Positions 44,107 to 53,148 of a DNA stretch of 64,000 nt are shown one piece after another; the stretch's first letter is position 1, and every line of letters starts with the position of its first letter. Under the pieces are notes generated by a model. That model made no database searches and was not told the DNA's origin. It saw only the letters and a program-made list of their open reading frames with translations. Origin of the DNA: Duganella sp. BJB476 (GTDB taxonomy: Bacteria > Pseudomonadota > Gammaproteobacteria > Burkholderiales > Burkholderiaceae_D). The stretch lies in contig NZ_QVIO01000008.1 in the NCBI RefSeq assembly GCF_003416895.1, positions 62,001 to 126,000 of the forward strand, given 5' to 3'. The translations under genes were made by a program, and so were the position numbers.

Positions 44107-45129
44107 ATGAGTGTAACCCATGAAAAAACAATGCTGAAAGCTTTTGACGCAAATATGGCCGCGCATGCGTTGCGGCTGGCCCGCGACACCCTGCAGAACG
44201 AAGCAGAGGCGATCGCCGCCCTGAACGCCCGCCTGGACGCTGACGACAGCGTGGTGCAGGCCATCGAATTGCTGCTGAACTGCAAGGGCCGCGTTGTCGT
44301 GTCCGGCATCGGCAAGTCCGGCCATATCGGCCGCAAGATCGCCGCCACCCTGGCCTCGACCGGCACCCCGGCCTTGTTCGTGCACCCGGCCGAAGCGGCC
44401 CACGGCGACCTCGGCATGGTCACCGCCGACGATGCCTTTATTGCAATCTCGTATTCCGGCGAAAGCGCCGAGCTGATGACCATCCTGCCGGTGGTCAAGC
44501 GCATGGGCAGCAAGGTCATCGCCATGACCGGCAAGCCGGGCTCCAGCCTGGCCGAGATCGCCGACGTGCACCTGAACGTGGCCGTGGCCAAGGAAGCCTG
44601 CCCGATGAACCTGGCGCCGACCACCTCGACCACCGTCACGCTGGCGCTGGGCGACGCCATCGCCGTCGCGCTGCTGGACCTGCGCGGCTTCAAGGAAGAG
44701 GATTTCGCCCGCTCCCATCCGGGCGGCGCGCTGGGCCGCCGCCTGCTGACCCACGTGCGCGACGTCATGCGCAGCGGCGACGCGGTGCCGAAAGTCACCG
44801 CCGACGTCAAGCTGACCGACGCGCTGCTGGAAATCACGCAAAAGGGCATGGGCATGACCGCCGTGGTCGACGCCGACGACAAGCCGATCGGCGTGTTCAC
44901 CGACGGCGACCTGCGCCGCATGATCGAGAAAGTCCAGGACTTCACCAAGGTCGTGATCCGCGACGTGATGCACGCCAACCCGCGCAGCATTTCGCCGGAA
45001 AAACTGGCGGTCGACGCCGTGGCCGTGATGGAACAGTTCCGCATCAACCAGATGCTGGTGACCGACGCCGACGGCAAGCTGGTCGGCGCGCTGCACATCC
45101 ACGACCTGACCCGCGCCAAGGTGATCTGA
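44107..45129 (+). CDS. kdsD: Arabinose-5-phosphate isomerase KdsD
   Basis: A 340-residue enzyme that converts ribulose-5-P to arabinose-5-P for Kdo synthesis. The N-terminal SIS domain (VVVSGIGKSGHIGRKIAATLASTGTPALFVHPAEAAHGDLGM) and two CBS domains (VMRSGDAVP..., DVMHANPRS...) are clear. Two in-frame ATGs, 44107 and 44131, are possible; neither has a strong ribosome site. A TATACT at 44096-44101 could be a -10, which would favour 44131. First gene of the kdsD-kdsC-lptC-lptA-lptB-rpoN-hpf run. Confidence 0.95.
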   Translation: MSVTHEKTMLKAFDANMAAHALRLARDTLQNEAEAIAALNARLDADDSVVQAIELLLNCKGRVVVSGIGKSGHIGRKIAATLASTGTPALFVHPAEAAHGDLGMVTADDAFIAISYSGESAELMTILPVVKRMGSKVIAMTGKPGSSLAEIADVHLNVAVAKEACPMNLAPTTSTTVTLALGDAIAVALLDLRGFKEEDFARSHPGGALGRRLLTHVRDVMRSGDAVPKVTADVKLTDALLEITQKGMGMTAVVDADDKPIGVFTDGDLRRMIEKVQDFTKVVIRDVMHANPRSISPEKLAVDAVAVMEQFRINQMLVTDADGKLVGALHIHDLTRAKVI

Positions 45130-45659
45130 TGACGGATTTGACTTATGTGGAACGCGCCGCGCGCGTCAAGCTGATGATCTTCGACGTCGACGGCGTGCTG
45201 ACCGACGGCAGCCTGCACTATGGCGCCGAGGGCGAGGCGCTGAAGACCTTCAACGTGCACGACGGCCTGGGCATCAAGCTGCTGCAGGAATCCGGCGTGC
45301 AGACCGCCATCATCAGCGCGCGCACTTCGCCGCAAGTGATCAAGCGCGCGGCCGACCTCGGCATCGTCCACCTGCACCAGGGCGGCCACGACAAGCTGAC
45401 CCCGTTCAAGGCGCTGCTGGAAAAGACCGGCCTCACCGCCGACCAGGTCGGCTTCATCGGCGACGACGTGGTCGACCTGCCGATCTTGACGCGCGTCGGT
45501 TTCGCCGTCGCCGTGCCGAACGGCCGCGCCGAAGTGCTGGAACGCGCCCACCACACCACGGTGGCCGCCGGCGGCCGCGGCGCGGTGCGCGAAGTGTGCG
45601 AACTGCTGCTGCACGCGCAGGGCACGTACGAGCGCGTGATGGCGCAATTCCTGGTGTGA
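45129..45659 (+). CDS. kdsC: 3-deoxy-D-manno-octulosonate 8-phosphate phosphatase KdsC
   Basis: A 176-residue HAD-type phosphatase that dephosphorylates Kdo-8-P. The catalytic aspartates are in DVDGVLTDG near the start and DD in IGDDVVDL; ISAR is HAD motif II. It lacks a cap domain, as expected for this tetrameric family. The ATG overlaps the kdsD stop by one base. Confidence 0.97.
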   Translation: MTDLTYVERAARVKLMIFDVDGVLTDGSLHYGAEGEALKTFNVHDGLGIKLLQESGVQTAIISARTSPQVIKRAADLGIVHLHQGGHDKLTPFKALLEKTGLTADQVGFIGDDVVDLPILTRVGFAVAVPNGRAEVLERAHHTTVAAGGRGAVREVCELLLHAQGTYERVMAQFLV

Positions 45660-45671
45660 CGGGGACCTGGC

Positions 45672-46265
45672 ATGCGTAAAAAAACAGCCCATCGCTGGCA
45701 GCTGACCGTCATCATGCTGGTCGGCGTGTTTGTCGCCGTCGGCAGCTTCTGGCTGGTGCAGGTGGTCAACCAGGCCGGCCAGCAAGAGCGGACCGACCAG
45801 CATCGCAACGAGCCGGACTACATCATCGACCGCTTCAGCATGGTACGCATGAACAAGGCCGGCCAGCCGGCCTATATCGTTTCCGGCGACAAGCTGACCC
45901 ACCGGCCGATCGACGACTCGTCCGACATCGACAAGCCGCATGTGCAAAGCCTGTCCGGCGACCAGCCGCCGATGAATATCCACGCCGACACCGCCCATGT
46001 CGATCAGGGCAATACGCGCGTCAAACTCAATGGTAATGTGGACGTGGTGCGTCCGGCCTCGCCCAAGGCGCAGGCCATGCGCATGACGGCCCCGACGCTG
46101 ACCGTGTTCCCGGACGAGCAACGGATGGAAACCGACGCCCCGGTCGAACTGCACCTGGGCACCACCGTCGCCAACGGCAACGGCATGAAGGCCAACAACG
46201 CGACGCTGCAAGTGCAACTGGGCGGACGCGGAACGATTACGATGCCGCCGCACGCGGCAAAATGA
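45672..46265 (+). CDS. lptC: LPS export protein LptC
   Basis: A 197-residue inner-membrane protein with one N-terminal helix (LTVIMLVGVFVAVGSFWLVQVV) and a periplasmic beta-jellyroll domain (DYIIDRFSMVRMNKAGQPAYIVSGDKL), the bridge between LptBFG and LptA. Position in the operon agrees: 12 bp after kdsC and before lptA. Confidence 0.93.
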   Translation: MRKKTAHRWQLTVIMLVGVFVAVGSFWLVQVVNQAGQQERTDQHRNEPDYIIDRFSMVRMNKAGQPAYIVSGDKLTHRPIDDSSDIDKPHVQSLSGDQPPMNIHADTAHVDQGNTRVKLNGNVDVVRPASPKAQAMRMTAPTLTVFPDEQRMETDAPVELHLGTTVANGNGMKANNATLQVQLGGRGTITMPPHAAK

Positions 46266-46275
46266 GGAAATGAAA

Positions 46276-46881
46276 ATGAAAGACATGGTAATGAAACGCG
46301 TGATCCTGCCGGCGGCGCTGCTGCTGGCCGTCGTCGCGGCGATCGCCCCGGCGCGCGCCGAAAAGGCCGACTCCAGCAAGCCGACCCAGATCTCCTTCGA
46401 TCAGGCCGACGCCGACGACGTCAAGCAGATCAAGACTTTCCTCGGCAACGTCGTGCTGACGCGCGGCACGCTGCTGATGAAATCGCCCAAGGCGGTGGTG
46501 ACCGAAGATCCGCAGGGCTACCAGTACGTGGTGCTGACCGGCGGCGCCGGCGTGCAGGCCACCTTCCGCCAGAAGCTCGACGGCGCCGGCGACCAATGGG
46601 TCGAAGGCCAGGCCGACCGTATCGAATACGACAACAAGACCGAGCTGGTCAAGCTGTTCGCCAAGGCCCAGGTCAAGCGCCTGGAAGGTAACAAGCCGAG
46701 CAGCCAGGTCGACAGCGAATTCATTTCCTACGACAGCCGCAAGGAAGTGTTCGAGGTCAAGAACACCCCCACCGGCGACAGCAAGCCGGGCGGCGGACGC
46801 GGCACCATGGTGCTGCAGCCGTCGAGCAAGCTGGCGGTGCCGGCCGCAACGCCGGCGCCTGTGCCGACGCCGGGGAAATAA
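46276..46881 (+). CDS. lptA: LPS transport periplasmic protein LptA
   Basis: A periplasmic LPS carrier of about 200 residues with a signal peptide (MKRVILPAALLLAVVAAIAPARA) and an OstA-like beta-jellyroll (QISFDQADADDVKQIKTFLGNVVLTRG). I prefer the ATG at 46276 to the one at 46270, because GAGG at 46264 is eight bases from the former and only two from the latter. The C-terminus is a Pro/Ala-rich tail. It lies between lptC and lptB. Confidence 0.93.
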   Translation: MKDMVMKRVILPAALLLAVVAAIAPARAEKADSSKPTQISFDQADADDVKQIKTFLGNVVLTRGTLLMKSPKAVVTEDPQGYQYVVLTGGAGVQATFRQKLDGAGDQWVEGQADRIEYDNKTELVKLFAKAQVKRLEGNKPSSQVDSEFISYDSRKEVFEVKNTPTGDSKPGGGRGTMVLQPSSKLAVPAATPAPVPTPGK

Positions 46882-46883
46882 GC

Positions 46884-47636
46884 ATGGAATCTTCCTGCGG
46901 TAGCACCCTGATCGTCAAAGGCCTGCAAAAGACTTACGGCAAGCGCCAGGTCGTGCATGACGTGTCCCTGCAAGTCGAATGCGGCGAAGTGGTGGGCCTG
47001 CTCGGTCCCAACGGCGCCGGCAAGACCACCTCGTTCTACATGATCGTCGGCCTGGTGCCGTCAGACGCCGGCAGCATCGATATCAGCGGCACCGACATCT
47101 CCTCGCTGCCGATCCACCGCCGCGCCTCGCTCGGCTTGTCCTACCTGCCACAGGAAGCGTCGGTGTTCCGCAAGCTGACGGTGGAAGAAAATATCCGCGC
47201 CGTCCTCGAAATCCAGAAAGTGGACGGCAAGCCTTTATCCAAGGCTGCCATTGATGAACGGCTCAATACCCTGCTGGCCGATTTGCAGATCGAAAAGCTG
47301 CGCGAGAACCAGGCGCTGTCGCTGTCCGGCGGCGAGCGCCGCCGCGTGGAGATCGCGCGCGCACTGGCGACCAACCCGCGCTTCGTGCTGCTCGACGAAC
47401 CATTCGCCGGGGTCGACCCGATCGCCGTGATTGAGATCCAGCGCATCGTGCGCTTCCTCAAGGAACGCGGCATCGGCGTCCTCATTACCGATCACAATGT
47501 GCGCGAGACGCTGGGCATCTGCGACCGCGCATATATCATCAACCAGGGCACGGTATTGGCTTCAGGCCGGCCAGACGACATCATCGCCAACGAATCGGTG
47601 CGTCGCGTGTATCTGGGTGAACACTTCCGTATGTAA
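46884..47636 (+). CDS. lptB: LPS export ABC transporter ATPase LptB
   Basis: A 250-residue ABC ATPase that powers LPS extraction with LptFG. Walker A GPNGAGKTT (41-49), signature LSGGERRRVEIARAL, Walker B FVLLDEPFAGVDP and the switch His in ITDHNVRET are all present. It begins 2 bp after lptA and ends 5 bp before rpoN. Confidence 0.98.
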   Translation: MESSCGSTLIVKGLQKTYGKRQVVHDVSLQVECGEVVGLLGPNGAGKTTSFYMIVGLVPSDAGSIDISGTDISSLPIHRRASLGLSYLPQEASVFRKLTVEENIRAVLEIQKVDGKPLSKAAIDERLNTLLADLQIEKLRENQALSLSGGERRRVEIARALATNPRFVLLDEPFAGVDPIAVIEIQRIVRFLKERGIGVLITDHNVRETLGICDRAYIINQGTVLASGRPDDIIANESVRRVYLGEHFRM

Positions 47637-47641
47637 AACCC

Positions 47642-49120
47642 ATGAAACAGTCTTTGCAACTGCGCACGTCGCAGCACCTCGCGCTGACACCGCAATTGCA
47701 GCAGTCGATCCGGCTGCTGCAACTGTCGACGCTGGAGCTGCACCAGGAACTGGAACAGCTGCTGACCGATAATCCGCTGCTGGAGCGCCTCGACGACCCG
47801 CTGGACCGCTCGCTGCGGCTGCTGTCGGACGGCGCCATCAGCCAGCAAGCCCCGGTCGGCGACGCGCCGCCGGAAGGCCCGCCCAACGCGCAAGAGGCGC
47901 CGGCCGCCGACGCCGACAACTACGACGGCCCGGCCGCCGACACCGAGAGCACCAGCAGCGACGCCGACGTCGACTGGAGCGACGCCGGCCGCAGCAAGGC
48001 GCCCGACGACGAGGACTCGCGTCCTCAGCTGGAGGCCAGCCACTGCACGCTGCGCGAGCACCTGATGGAGCAGATGCGGGTGACGGTGCTGGAGATGCGT
48101 GACCGCGCGCTGGTCGAGTTGATCATCGACGCGCTGGACGAAAACGGCTACCTCGAAGAATCGCTGGAAGAAATCCTGGCGCGCCTGCCGGAAGAGCTGG
48201 AACTGGAGCTCGACGAATTGCAGACCGCCTTGTCGATGCTGCAAAGCTTCGATCCGATGGGGGTGGGCGCGCGCAACGCGTCCGAATGCCTGGCGCTGCA
48301 AATCAAGCGCCTGCCGGCGATTCCGATGGTGACGCGGCGCATGGCGCTGGCGATTGTTGAAAATCATTTGACCTGGTTTGCCCAGCGCGATTTCAATAAA
48401 TTGAAGAAGGCGCTGCTGTGCGACGACGAAGATTTGCGCGAAGCACAAACCGTCATCCGCCAGTGCAATCCGCATCCGGGTTCGGCGTTCGCATCGGACG
48501 TGTCGGACTACGTGGTGCCGGACGTGATCGTCAAAAAAGCGCGCAACGGCTGGCAAGTGAGCCTGAACAACGACGTCATGCCGCGCCTGCGCGTGAACGC
48601 CATGTACGCCAACCTGCTCAAGCAGGGAAAAGGCGAGGGCGCGATGGGCGCGCAGCTGCAGGAAGCGAAGTGGCTGATCAAGAATATGCGCCAGCGTTTC
48701 GACACGATTTTGCGCGTTGCACAAGCGATAGTAGAACGACAAAAGAACTTTTTCTCCCATGGCGCGGTTGCCATGCGCCCCCTTGTGCTTCGCGAAATTG
48801 CTGATACACTGGGACTACACGAGAGCACTATTTCTCGGGTAACAACTCAAAAATATATGCTGACCCCGCATGGCATGTTTGAGTTGAAATATTTCTTTGG
48901 TAGCCATGTCGCCACCGAAGCGGGGGGGGAAGCAAGTTCGACGGCGATACGTGCACTCATCGTGCAATTGACAGGAGCAGAAGACCCGAAAAATCCTTTA
49001 TCCGACAGTAAGATTGCGGACATGCTGGGAGAACAAGGCATGGTGATTGCGCGACGCACTGTTGCTAAATATCGCGAAGCGTTGAAGATCCCGCCAGTCA
49101 GTCTCCGTAAATCTTTGTAG
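47642..49120 (+). CDS. rpoN: RNA polymerase sigma-54 factor
   Basis: A 492-residue sigma factor for nitrogen and motility genes. Region I is Gln/Leu-rich (SLQLRTSQHLALTPQLQQSIRLLQLS), region II is acidic (about 75-130), region III carries the core-binding domain, and the C-terminal RpoN box ARRTVAKYRE (470-479) recognises the -24 element. Position 48,922-48,929 is a run of eight G inside the coding region. The last third of the gene is visibly less GC-rich than its start. The frame is intact. Confidence 0.98.
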   Translation: MKQSLQLRTSQHLALTPQLQQSIRLLQLSTLELHQELEQLLTDNPLLERLDDPLDRSLRLLSDGAISQQAPVGDAPPEGPPNAQEAPAADADNYDGPAADTESTSSDADVDWSDAGRSKAPDDEDSRPQLEASHCTLREHLMEQMRVTVLEMRDRALVELIIDALDENGYLEESLEEILARLPEELELELDELQTALSMLQSFDPMGVGARNASECLALQIKRLPAIPMVTRRMALAIVENHLTWFAQRDFNKLKKALLCDDEDLREAQTVIRQCNPHPGSAFASDVSDYVVPDVIVKKARNGWQVSLNNDVMPRLRVNAMYANLLKQGKGEGAMGAQLQEAKWLIKNMRQRFDTILRVAQAIVERQKNFFSHGAVAMRPLVLREIADTLGLHESTISRVTTQKYMLTPHGMFELKYFFGSHVATEAGGEASSTAIRALIVQLTGAEDPKNPLSDSKIADMLGEQGMVIARRTVAKYREALKIPPVSLRKSL

Positions 49121-49197
49121 TTACTTGGTTCCTGCGCGCCCGGCAGTAATGGGCTCCGCACTAACCGTAAGAAGCGACATTATCTTTAGGAGTGTGT

Positions 49198-49557
49198 ATG
49201 AATCTCACCATCAGTGGACATCATCTCGAAGTGACCTCGGCCATCCGTGAATACGTGCAGAACAAGCTGGAACGCGTCACCCGCCACTTTGATCAAGTGA
49301 TTGATATTGCTGTCATCCTGACTGTAGATAACCTCAAAGAGAAAGAGAAACGCCAGAAGGCTGAAATTAACCTGCGCATGTCGGGCAAGACCGTCTACGT
49401 GGAAAGCCTGTCGCAAGACCTGTACGCCGCCATCGATACCTTGATCGACAAGCTGGATCGGCAGGTCATGAAATACAAAGCCAAGGTCCAAGAGCACGGC
49501 CACGATGCGATCAAGCATCTCCCGGATAGCTACGAACCCGCTGCCGCCGCCCTATAA
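49198..49557 (+). CDS. hpf: Ribosome hibernation promoting factor
   Basis: A 119-residue short-form HPF/YfiA protein that binds the 30S subunit and inactivates ribosomes in stationary phase. The opening MNLTISGHHLEVTSAIREYVQNKLERVTRHFD is typical. The ATG at 49198 has TAGGAG six bases before it; a GTG six bases upstream is in frame but less likely. It follows rpoN as in most proteobacteria and is closed by a terminator. Confidence 0.97.
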   Translation: MNLTISGHHLEVTSAIREYVQNKLERVTRHFDQVIDIAVILTVDNLKEKEKRQKAEINLRMSGKTVYVESLSQDLYAAIDTLIDKLDRQVMKYKAKVQEHGHDAIKHLPDSYEPAAAAL

Positions 49558-49581
49558 CAACGGCCTCGGCACCATCAAACT

Positions 49582-49606
49582 AAGGGCGCAGAGGCGCCCT
49601 TTTTTG
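49582..49606 (+). terminator. Rho-independent terminator after hpf
   Basis: AAGGGCGC (49582-49589) pairs with GCGCCCTT (49594-49601) around loop AGAG and is followed by TTTT. It closes the rpoN operon before the alginate lyase gene. Confidence 0.88.
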
Positions 49607-49655
49607 CGCCTAAATGGTTTAGAGTAAACGTTTTCCTAATTTGGACGGGAGTGGC

Positions 49656-50591
49656 ATGAAACGAGCTAAACTATTTACAGCATGGCTGCTGGCGCTGGCC
49701 TTTCCGGCCGCTATGGCGTGCACCACGCCGCCGCCGGCCGTGATCGACATCGACGCCAACGGTTATTACTCGGATGCGCATCACTCCGTCATCGATCCGG
49801 TGCTGCGGGCGCGCAATATCGCCAACACCAAGCCGATCGACGACTTCCTGGCCGAGGTGGCGAAGAACGCCAGCCAGGGCAGCGCCTCCTGCGCGCTGGG
49901 CTGGCTGGAGAGCTGGGCCGGACAGCGGGCCTTGCTGGGCAAGCTGTCCAGCGAACAGGCCTGGTACGTGCGCAAGTGGACTTTGGGTGGCATGGCGCTG
50001 AGCTACGCCCGCGTCAAGCAGGCCGCCACCCCGGCGCAGCAGCAAGCTATCGAAGCCTGGTTCAAGATGCTGGTCGACGCCACCATGGCGCATTCCGACG
50101 CGCACAAGGGCACGCGCAACAACCACTACTACTGGGAAGGCCTGGCGGTGACGGCGGTGGGCGGCGTCACGCATGACGAGCGCTACCTGGCCTGGGGCCG
50201 CAAGGTGTTCGAGCATGCGATGGGGCAGGTGGCGGCGGACGGTTCGCTGCCGGCGGAAATGGAGCGCGCGGCCAAGGCTTTGCACTACCACGTGTTCGCG
50301 GCCGTGCCGCTGGTGATGAGCGCGTCCATCCTGGACCTGCATTCCGCCAAGCTGGACCAGCTGATGCGGTTCACGCTGGCCGCCGCGCAAGACCCGTCGG
50401 CGATGGAGAAGGCCACCGGCTTTGCGCAGGAGCGGGCCAATGCCAGCGAGATGTCGTTCGCCATCCTCTACGCACGGCACGAGGGCAGGGCGGAGCTGAT
50501 GCCGGCCAAGGCCAACTTCCAGCCGCGCCTGGGCGGCGACCTCAATCTGGCCAATCCGCTGGAGCATCTGGCGCCCGGCAAGTCGCAGTAG
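49656..50591 (+). CDS. Secreted alginate lyase-like protein (PL5/AlgL)
   Basis: A 311-residue protein with a signal peptide (MKRAKLFTAWLLALAFPAAMA). GGGAG lies just before the ATG at 49656. The motif NNHYYWEGLAV and the helical (alpha/alpha) pattern through LPAEMERAAKALHYHVFA match polysaccharide lyase family 5, which includes poly-mannuronate lyase AlgL and acts by beta-elimination using His/Tyr; both residue types are conserved here. No alginate biosynthesis genes are in the window, so it may be degradative or for release of matrix. It lies between the hpf terminator and an acyl-CoA gene. Confidence 0.8.
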   Translation: MKRAKLFTAWLLALAFPAAMACTTPPPAVIDIDANGYYSDAHHSVIDPVLRARNIANTKPIDDFLAEVAKNASQGSASCALGWLESWAGQRALLGKLSSEQAWYVRKWTLGGMALSYARVKQAATPAQQQAIEAWFKMLVDATMAHSDAHKGTRNNHYYWEGLAVTAVGGVTHDERYLAWGRKVFEHAMGQVAADGSLPAEMERAAKALHYHVFAAVPLVMSASILDLHSAKLDQLMRFTLAAAQDPSAMEKATGFAQERANASEMSFAILYARHEGRAELMPAKANFQPRLGGDLNLANPLEHLAPGKSQ

Positions 50592-50623
50592 AATAGGGTT
50601 TTCTCAACCACCCTAAGCACCTC

Positions 50624-51709
50624 ATGAGCGAATACGTCCACACCAGCGTCAGCAACGGAACCGGCTTCATCACACTGGACCGGCCCAAGGCCTTGAACTC
50701 TTTGTCGCTGGCGATGGTGCGCGATATCACGCAGGCGCTGATGGCGTGGCGCGACGACAGCGGCGTGGCCGCCGTCGTCATCCGCAGCAGCAGCGAAAAG
50801 GCCTTCTGCGCCGGCGGCGACATCCGCTTCTTCTACGACGCCGGCCGCGCCACGCCGCAGGGCGGCAGCGCGCTGGTGGAGGATTTCTTCACCGAGGAAT
50901 ATGCGCTCAATCACCTGATCCATTTTTATCCGAAGCCGTACATCGCGTTGATAGATGGCGTGGTCATGGGCGGCGGCATGGGCGTGGCGCAGGGCGGTCC
51001 TGACTGCCGCGTGCGCATCGTCACCGAGCGGACCAGGATGGCCATGCCGGAAGTGAACATCGGCCTGTTCCCGGACGTGGGCGGCAGCTATTTCCTGGCG
51101 CGCGCGCCGGGCAAGCTGGGCTGCTATCTGGGCGTCACCGGCGTCACCATCGGCGCCGCCGATGCACTGCATGCGGGACTGGCCGATCACTTTGTTCCGG
51201 GCAGCGAAATGGCGGCGCTGTCGGCGCTGCTTGAGGCGACGCCGGGTGCGGAACTGGCCGAGGCCATTGCCGCCTTCGCGGCGCCGTTCAAGGCCGCGGC
51301 GGGCGACAGCAAGCTGGCGGCCGAGCGCGCCGCCATCGACCGCCACTTCGGCGCCGGCTCGGTGCCTGCCATCATTGCCTCGCTGAAGACGGACGACAGC
51401 GCCTTCGCGCAAAAGACGCTGCAAGTGATGGCCACCCGCTCGCCGCTGATGATGTGCGTGACGCACGAGCTGGTGCAGCGTGGCGCCGCATTGGACGTGG
51501 CCGACTGCCTGCGCATGGAGCGCACGCTGGTGCGCCACAACTTCGAAGACGGCGAAGTGATCGAAGGCGTGCGCGCGCTGGTCATCGACAAGGACAACGC
51601 GCCGCAATGGAAGCCTGCGTCATTGGAAGAAGTCAGCGAGGCCATGGTGCAGCGTTTCTTCCAGCCGGTGTGGCCGGACTACGCCCACCCGCTGCGCCAC
51701 CTGGACTAA
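50624..51709 (+). CDS. Enoyl-CoA hydratase/isomerase family protein (3-hydroxyisobutyryl-CoA hydrolase-like)
   Basis: A 361-residue crotonase-fold enzyme. The oxyanion-hole regions KAFCAGGDIRFFYDAG and IDGVVMGGGMGVAQGG and the long form with NIGLFPDVGGSYFLAR point to the 3-hydroxyisobutyryl-CoA hydrolase branch (valine catabolism) more than to simple enoyl-CoA hydratase. It is followed at 6 bp by an Lrp-type regulator gene, a sensible partner for branched-chain amino acid breakdown. Confidence 0.85.
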   Translation: MSEYVHTSVSNGTGFITLDRPKALNSLSLAMVRDITQALMAWRDDSGVAAVVIRSSSEKAFCAGGDIRFFYDAGRATPQGGSALVEDFFTEEYALNHLIHFYPKPYIALIDGVVMGGGMGVAQGGPDCRVRIVTERTRMAMPEVNIGLFPDVGGSYFLARAPGKLGCYLGVTGVTIGAADALHAGLADHFVPGSEMAALSALLEATPGAELAEAIAAFAAPFKAAAGDSKLAAERAAIDRHFGAGSVPAIIASLKTDDSAFAQKTLQVMATRSPLMMCVTHELVQRGAALDVADCLRMERTLVRHNFEDGEVIEGVRALVIDKDNAPQWKPASLEEVSEAMVQRFFQPVWPDYAHPLRHLD

Positions 51710-51715
51710 ACGCCG

Positions 51716-52180
51716 ATGGCCGTGGAACTGGACCGACTCGATATCCAGATACTGAACCTGCTGCAGGAGGACGCCACCATCCCGCTGCGGCGCATCGCCG
51801 AGCAGGTGCATGCGTCCGCCGCCACCTGCCAGCGCCGCATCGCGCAGTTGCGCGCCAGCGGCGTGCTGGTCAAGGAGGTGGCGCTGGTGGACCGCGTGCG
51901 CGTCGGCCGTCCGCTGACCGCGTTCGTCACGGTACAGCTGGAGCAGCAGAATACCTCGCTGCTGAAAATGTTCGAATCGCTGATGCGCGAAGAATCCGAC
52001 GTCATGGCTTGCTACGAAGTAGCGGGGGAATTCGACTTCATGCTGGTGGTGACGGCGGTGTCGATGGAGGCGTTCCAGGCTTTCACGCGGCGCGTGTTCA
52101 CGTCGAATAACAACGTCAGCAACTACAAGAGCTTGCTGGCCATGAACTGCGCCAAGTTCGAGACCAAAGTGCCGTTGTGA
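51716..52180 (+). CDS. Lrp/AsnC-family regulator
   Basis: A 154-residue regulator with an N-terminal winged helix (LDRLDIQILNLLQEDATIPLRRIAEQVHASAATCQRRIAQLRASG) and a C-terminal RAM ligand-binding domain (about 70-150, CYEVAGEFDFMLVV). It probably senses an amino acid and may control the preceding acyl-CoA gene, with which it shares a transcript. Confidence 0.92.
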   Translation: MAVELDRLDIQILNLLQEDATIPLRRIAEQVHASAATCQRRIAQLRASGVLVKEVALVDRVRVGRPLTAFVTVQLEQQNTSLLKMFESLMREESDVMACYEVAGEFDFMLVVTAVSMEAFQAFTRRVFTSNNNVSNYKSLLAMNCAKFETKVPL

Positions 52181-52276
52181 AGATCGAGTAATTCTTGCAT
52201 CGGGACGGGCAAGTATGCAATTTTGTCTCATGGCCGCTCAGTATGATGGGCCTTCCAACTTCAGGAGGACCGCATC

Positions 52277-52651
52277 ATGATCGACCACGTTTCCATCGGC
52301 ACGCGCGCACTGCCGCGCGCCACGGATTTCTACACCGCCTGCTTCGCGCCGCTGGGTTATACCTTGCAGCACAGCGACGCCACCCAGGTGATTTACGGCG
52401 CCGACGGCGTCTGGAGTTTTTGCCTCTACCCATCGGCGGCCGAGGGCGCGTTGGCAGGCGATCGCACCCATGTGGCTGTCTCCGCGCCCAGCCAGCAGGC
52501 GGCCAGGGAGTTCTTCGATGCCGCGATGGGCCAGGGCGCGACCGTGCTGCGCGAGCCCGGCTTGCGGCCGGACATCAACGAGCGCTACTTCGGCACCATG
52601 ATCAAGGACCCCGACGGCCATACCATCGAAGTGGTGCACTGGAGCCGCTGA
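52277..52651 (+). CDS. VOC-family (glyoxalase-like) protein
   Basis: A 124-residue vicinal-oxygen-chelate protein: MIDHVSIGTRALPRATDFYTACFAPLGY starts the first beta-alpha-beta-beta-beta unit and MIKDPDGHTIEVVHWS ends the second with the metal ligand Glu. AGGAGG precedes the ATG. Such proteins bind a metal and small substrates; the substrate is not known. Its stop directly abuts the stop of the next gene on the other strand. Confidence 0.85.
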   Translation: MIDHVSIGTRALPRATDFYTACFAPLGYTLQHSDATQVIYGADGVWSFCLYPSAAEGALAGDRTHVAVSAPSQQAAREFFDAAMGQGATVLREPGLRPDINERYFGTMIKDPDGHTIEVVHWSR

Positions 52652-53050
52652 TCAGGCTTCCGGCGCCGACCAGACCAGGTTCCACAGGTGGCCGTCGATA
52701 TCCTCGAAGCCCTGGTCATACATGAAGCCATGGTCTTCTGGTGGATGCGGTATGCGGCCGCCGGCGGCAAGGGCCTTGGCGATCAGGCTGTCCACTTCTT
52801 CACGGCTTTCGCAACTCAGGCAAATGACGACTTCATTGGCTTCCCTGGCGTTCGCGAGAGGCTTGTCGATCAGGGACTTGAAGAAGGGTTCGGTCGTCAG
52901 CATGGCCTGAATGGCGCCGTCGACGATGTTCATGAACGCCGCGTTTTCTCCGCTGAATCGGGGATCGAAGCTAAAGCCGAGAGCGGAAAAGAAGGCCCTG
53001 GATTTGTCCAGGTCTTTCACGGGCAGGTTGAGGATGATCTGTTTGTTCAT
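52652..53050 (-). CDS. VOC-family protein (PhnB/YaeR-like)
   Basis: A 132-residue VOC protein (MNKQIILNLPVKDLDKSRAFFSALGFSFDPRF...FEDIDGHLWNLVW). AAGGAAG lies just before the ATG. It is only distantly like the VOC protein it converges with, so the pair is not a recent duplication. Function unknown. Confidence 0.85.
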   Translation of the reverse strand: MNKQIILNLPVKDLDKSRAFFSALGFSFDPRFSGENAAFMNIVDGAIQAMLTTEPFFKSLIDKPLANAREANEVVICLSCESREEVDSLIAKALAAGGRIPHPPEDHGFMYDQGFEDIDGHLWNLVWSAPEA

Positions 53051-53148
53051 AGCGCTTCCTTGGTTAAGGTGGAATGGACTATCGGTGCTTCATCCCTACG
53101 ACGGGTGACGACACACAGAATCGACATGCTGGCGAAAAAATTTTTCCT

